Of a stretch of 6,836 bases of DNA, positions 5,781 to 6,836 are shown piece by piece. The DNA comes from RGIG5952 sp045603485 (GTDB lineage Bacteria; Verrucomicrobiota; Kiritimatiellia; RFP12; JAAYLN01). The translations under genes and the position numbers were made by a program. The DNA lies in contig JAZUMF010000059.1 in the NCBI GenBank assembly GCA_045603485.1, positions 1 to 6,836 on the forward strand. Direction: 5' to 3'. The notes beneath the pieces were generated by a model that saw only the letters and a list, made by a program, of their open reading frames with translations, had not been told where the DNA came from and made no database searches. Every line of letters begins with the position of its first letter. Positions within the stretch are counted from its first letter, which is position 1.

Positions 5781-6836
5781 ATGAACAAATTTCAATTCGC
5801 AATCAACGGAGAACCAAATGCCGTCATCGTATTACCGGACAATCCGACCAAGATTGAGGAAACGGCAGCCAGAGAGCTTAATTGGGATATTAAGCAGATA
5901 TCAGGCGCTCATTTGGCAATTGTAAAAGAAGCAGAAGCTCAAAATGAGCCAATGGCTAAAATCTATATTGGAGCCACAAAGGCGGCAAGCGACGCCGCTA
6001 TCGATTTGTCGGATTTGGCGGAAGACACGACAATCGTGAAGACGGCAAACGGCAATCTCTTCCTTACAGGTCACAATGCCAGAGGCCCTCTGTATGCCGT
6101 TTACACACTCCTTGAGGATATCATCGGAGTTCGCTGGTGGACCCCGACCGAAAGCAACTATCCAATTGATATGAACCTCGCGATTCCCCCTCAGGATATC
6201 ACGCACACACCCAAGATTCGTTTCAGAGAAGTCTTTTATCGCGACAATCACGACCCCAAGCATCGCTCACGGTTAAAGATGAACTTCTTTACACCCTTCG
6301 AGTTTCTATATGAAACTAAACATCCGATGCCTTCTGAATATGGCACAGAGCACTGCCTTTGCACATATTATCATTCTTTAGGTAGTCTGATTCCCGCCGA
6401 CAAATACTTCGACGCTCACCCCGAATGGTTCTCACTTGTCGACGGCAAGCGCATCCCGAACGGGCAATACTGCTTGACCAACAAGGAATTAGAAGCCGAA
6501 GTAATCAAAAACGCAATTGAACGCATCAGGCAAAATCCAGATTGCGACATGCTCCACATAGGACAGTGCGACAATCTCAAGCGCTGCCAATGCCCCGAAT
6601 GCCTGGCTCTTGAAAAGGAAGAAGGCGACAGACCGTCAGGCCCGATGATTCACTTTGTGAACCATATTGCTGAAGCCATAGAAAAGGAATTTCCCCATAT
6701 CTTCGTCGACACATTCGCCTACACCTACACAAGGCAGGCTCCAAAAAAAGTCAGACCCAGACACAATGTCACAATAAGACTTTGCGACATTGAATGCGAC
6801 TTTGGGCGTTCATTGGAAAAAAGCCCATTCAATACA
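5781..6836 (+). CDS. DUF4838-domain protein, 3' end beyond the window
   Basis: An ATG at 5781, 12 nt after rnhC, opens a frame of 352 codons without a stop up to the window edge. Residues 1-125 resemble the small N-terminal alpha/beta domain seen ahead of GH67 and GH20-like catalytic domains: E-E-T-A-A-R-E-L near 26-33, IYIGAT at 61-66, a Gly-His-Asn-Ala-Arg-Gly stretch at 97-102, and LLEDIIGVRWWTP at 110-122. From about 155 the pattern is that of DUF4838: HPEWFSLVDGKR at 213-224, a cysteine cluster CDNLKRCQCPEC at 263-274, SGPMIHFVNHIAEAIEKEFP at 286-305 and DTFAYTYTR at 310-318. A glycan-related role is suggested by fold kinship only; no activity is established for the domain. There is no signal peptide, so it looks cytoplasmic. 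The ribosome-binding site is weak (AAAGTGA at 5770-5776). The C-terminal part, including any other domain, is not visible. Confidence 0.87.
   Translation, partial: MNKFQFAINGEPNAVIVLPDNPTKIEETAARELNWDIKQISGAHLAIVKEAEAQNEPMAKIYIGATKAASDAAIDLSDLAEDTTIVKTANGNLFLTGHNARGPLYAVYTLLEDIIGVRWWTPTESNYPIDMNLAIPPQDITHTPKIRFREVFYRDNHDPKHRSRLKMNFFTPFEFLYETKHPMPSEYGTEHCLCTYYHSLGSLIPADKYFDAHPEWFSLVDGKRIPNGQYCLTNKELEAEVIKNAIERIRQNPDCDMLHIGQCDNLKRCQCPECLALEKEEGDRPSGPMIHFVNHIAEAIEKEFPHIFVDTFAYTYTRQAPKKVRPRHNVTIRLCDIECDFGRSLEKSPFNT

Noticed and set aside
5901..6263. 120-codon open frame on the minus strand
   Set aside because: It lies entirely inside the DUF4838 gene, whose reading frame has clear family motifs, and its translation is Cys-rich with no recognisable domain.
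1..6836. CRISPR array, tRNA, rRNA, phage genes, toxin-antitoxin or defence system
   Set aside because: No regularly spaced direct repeats, no cloverleaf-like or rRNA-like stretches, and the plus strand is almost fully used by recognisable genes.

Overview
The window reads as a chromosomal segment of a diderm bacterium, most likely from the PVC superphylum and perhaps Lentisphaerota (Victivallales-like). The evidence is indirect: a lipoprotein-type TPR protein, RNase HIII as the RNase H found here, a DnaG carrying EGQID rather than the usual EGYMD in its TOPRIM motif, a DUF4838-type protein, and a REP-associated (Y1) transposase next door. This placement is an inference from gene content and remembered family patterns; no search was run.

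Layout. Positions 1-89 (minus strand) hold the first 29 codons of a RAYT-type Y1 transposase that runs off the left edge. Positions 90-251 are a divergent intergenic region with a 7-bp-stem inverted repeat (110-134), a candidate minus-strand promoter (146-174) and a very good sigma70-type plus-strand promoter (178-206, TTGATT-17-TATAAT). From 252 to the right edge every gene is on the plus strand and tightly packed: TPR lipoprotein (252-1433), CvpA-family membrane protein (1438-1962), DNA primase dnaG (1973-3934), M50 site-2-protease-like membrane metalloprotease (3946-4686), an easily missed 50-aa single-pass membrane protein (4686-4838), RNase HIII rnhC (4842-5768) and a 3'-truncated DUF4838 protein (5781 to beyond 6836). 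Gaps are 4, 10, 11, -1, 3 and 12 nt, and I see no terminator between any of them, so this looks like one operon driven from the 178-206 promoter, although internal promoters cannot be excluded.

The genes mix two themes: DNA replication and RNA-primer or RNA:DNA-hybrid handling (DnaG makes primers, RNase HIII removes RNA from hybrids) and envelope functions (TPR lipoprotein, CvpA, M50 protease, small membrane protein). The DUF4838 protein, a family related in fold to carbohydrate-processing enzymes, is the outlier and has no export signal. I see no CRISPR array, tRNA, rRNA, phage module or defence system. The points most worth a second look are the overlooked 50-aa protein, the placement of dnaG and rnhC in an envelope-gene operon, the back-to-back promoters, and the transposase end structure.
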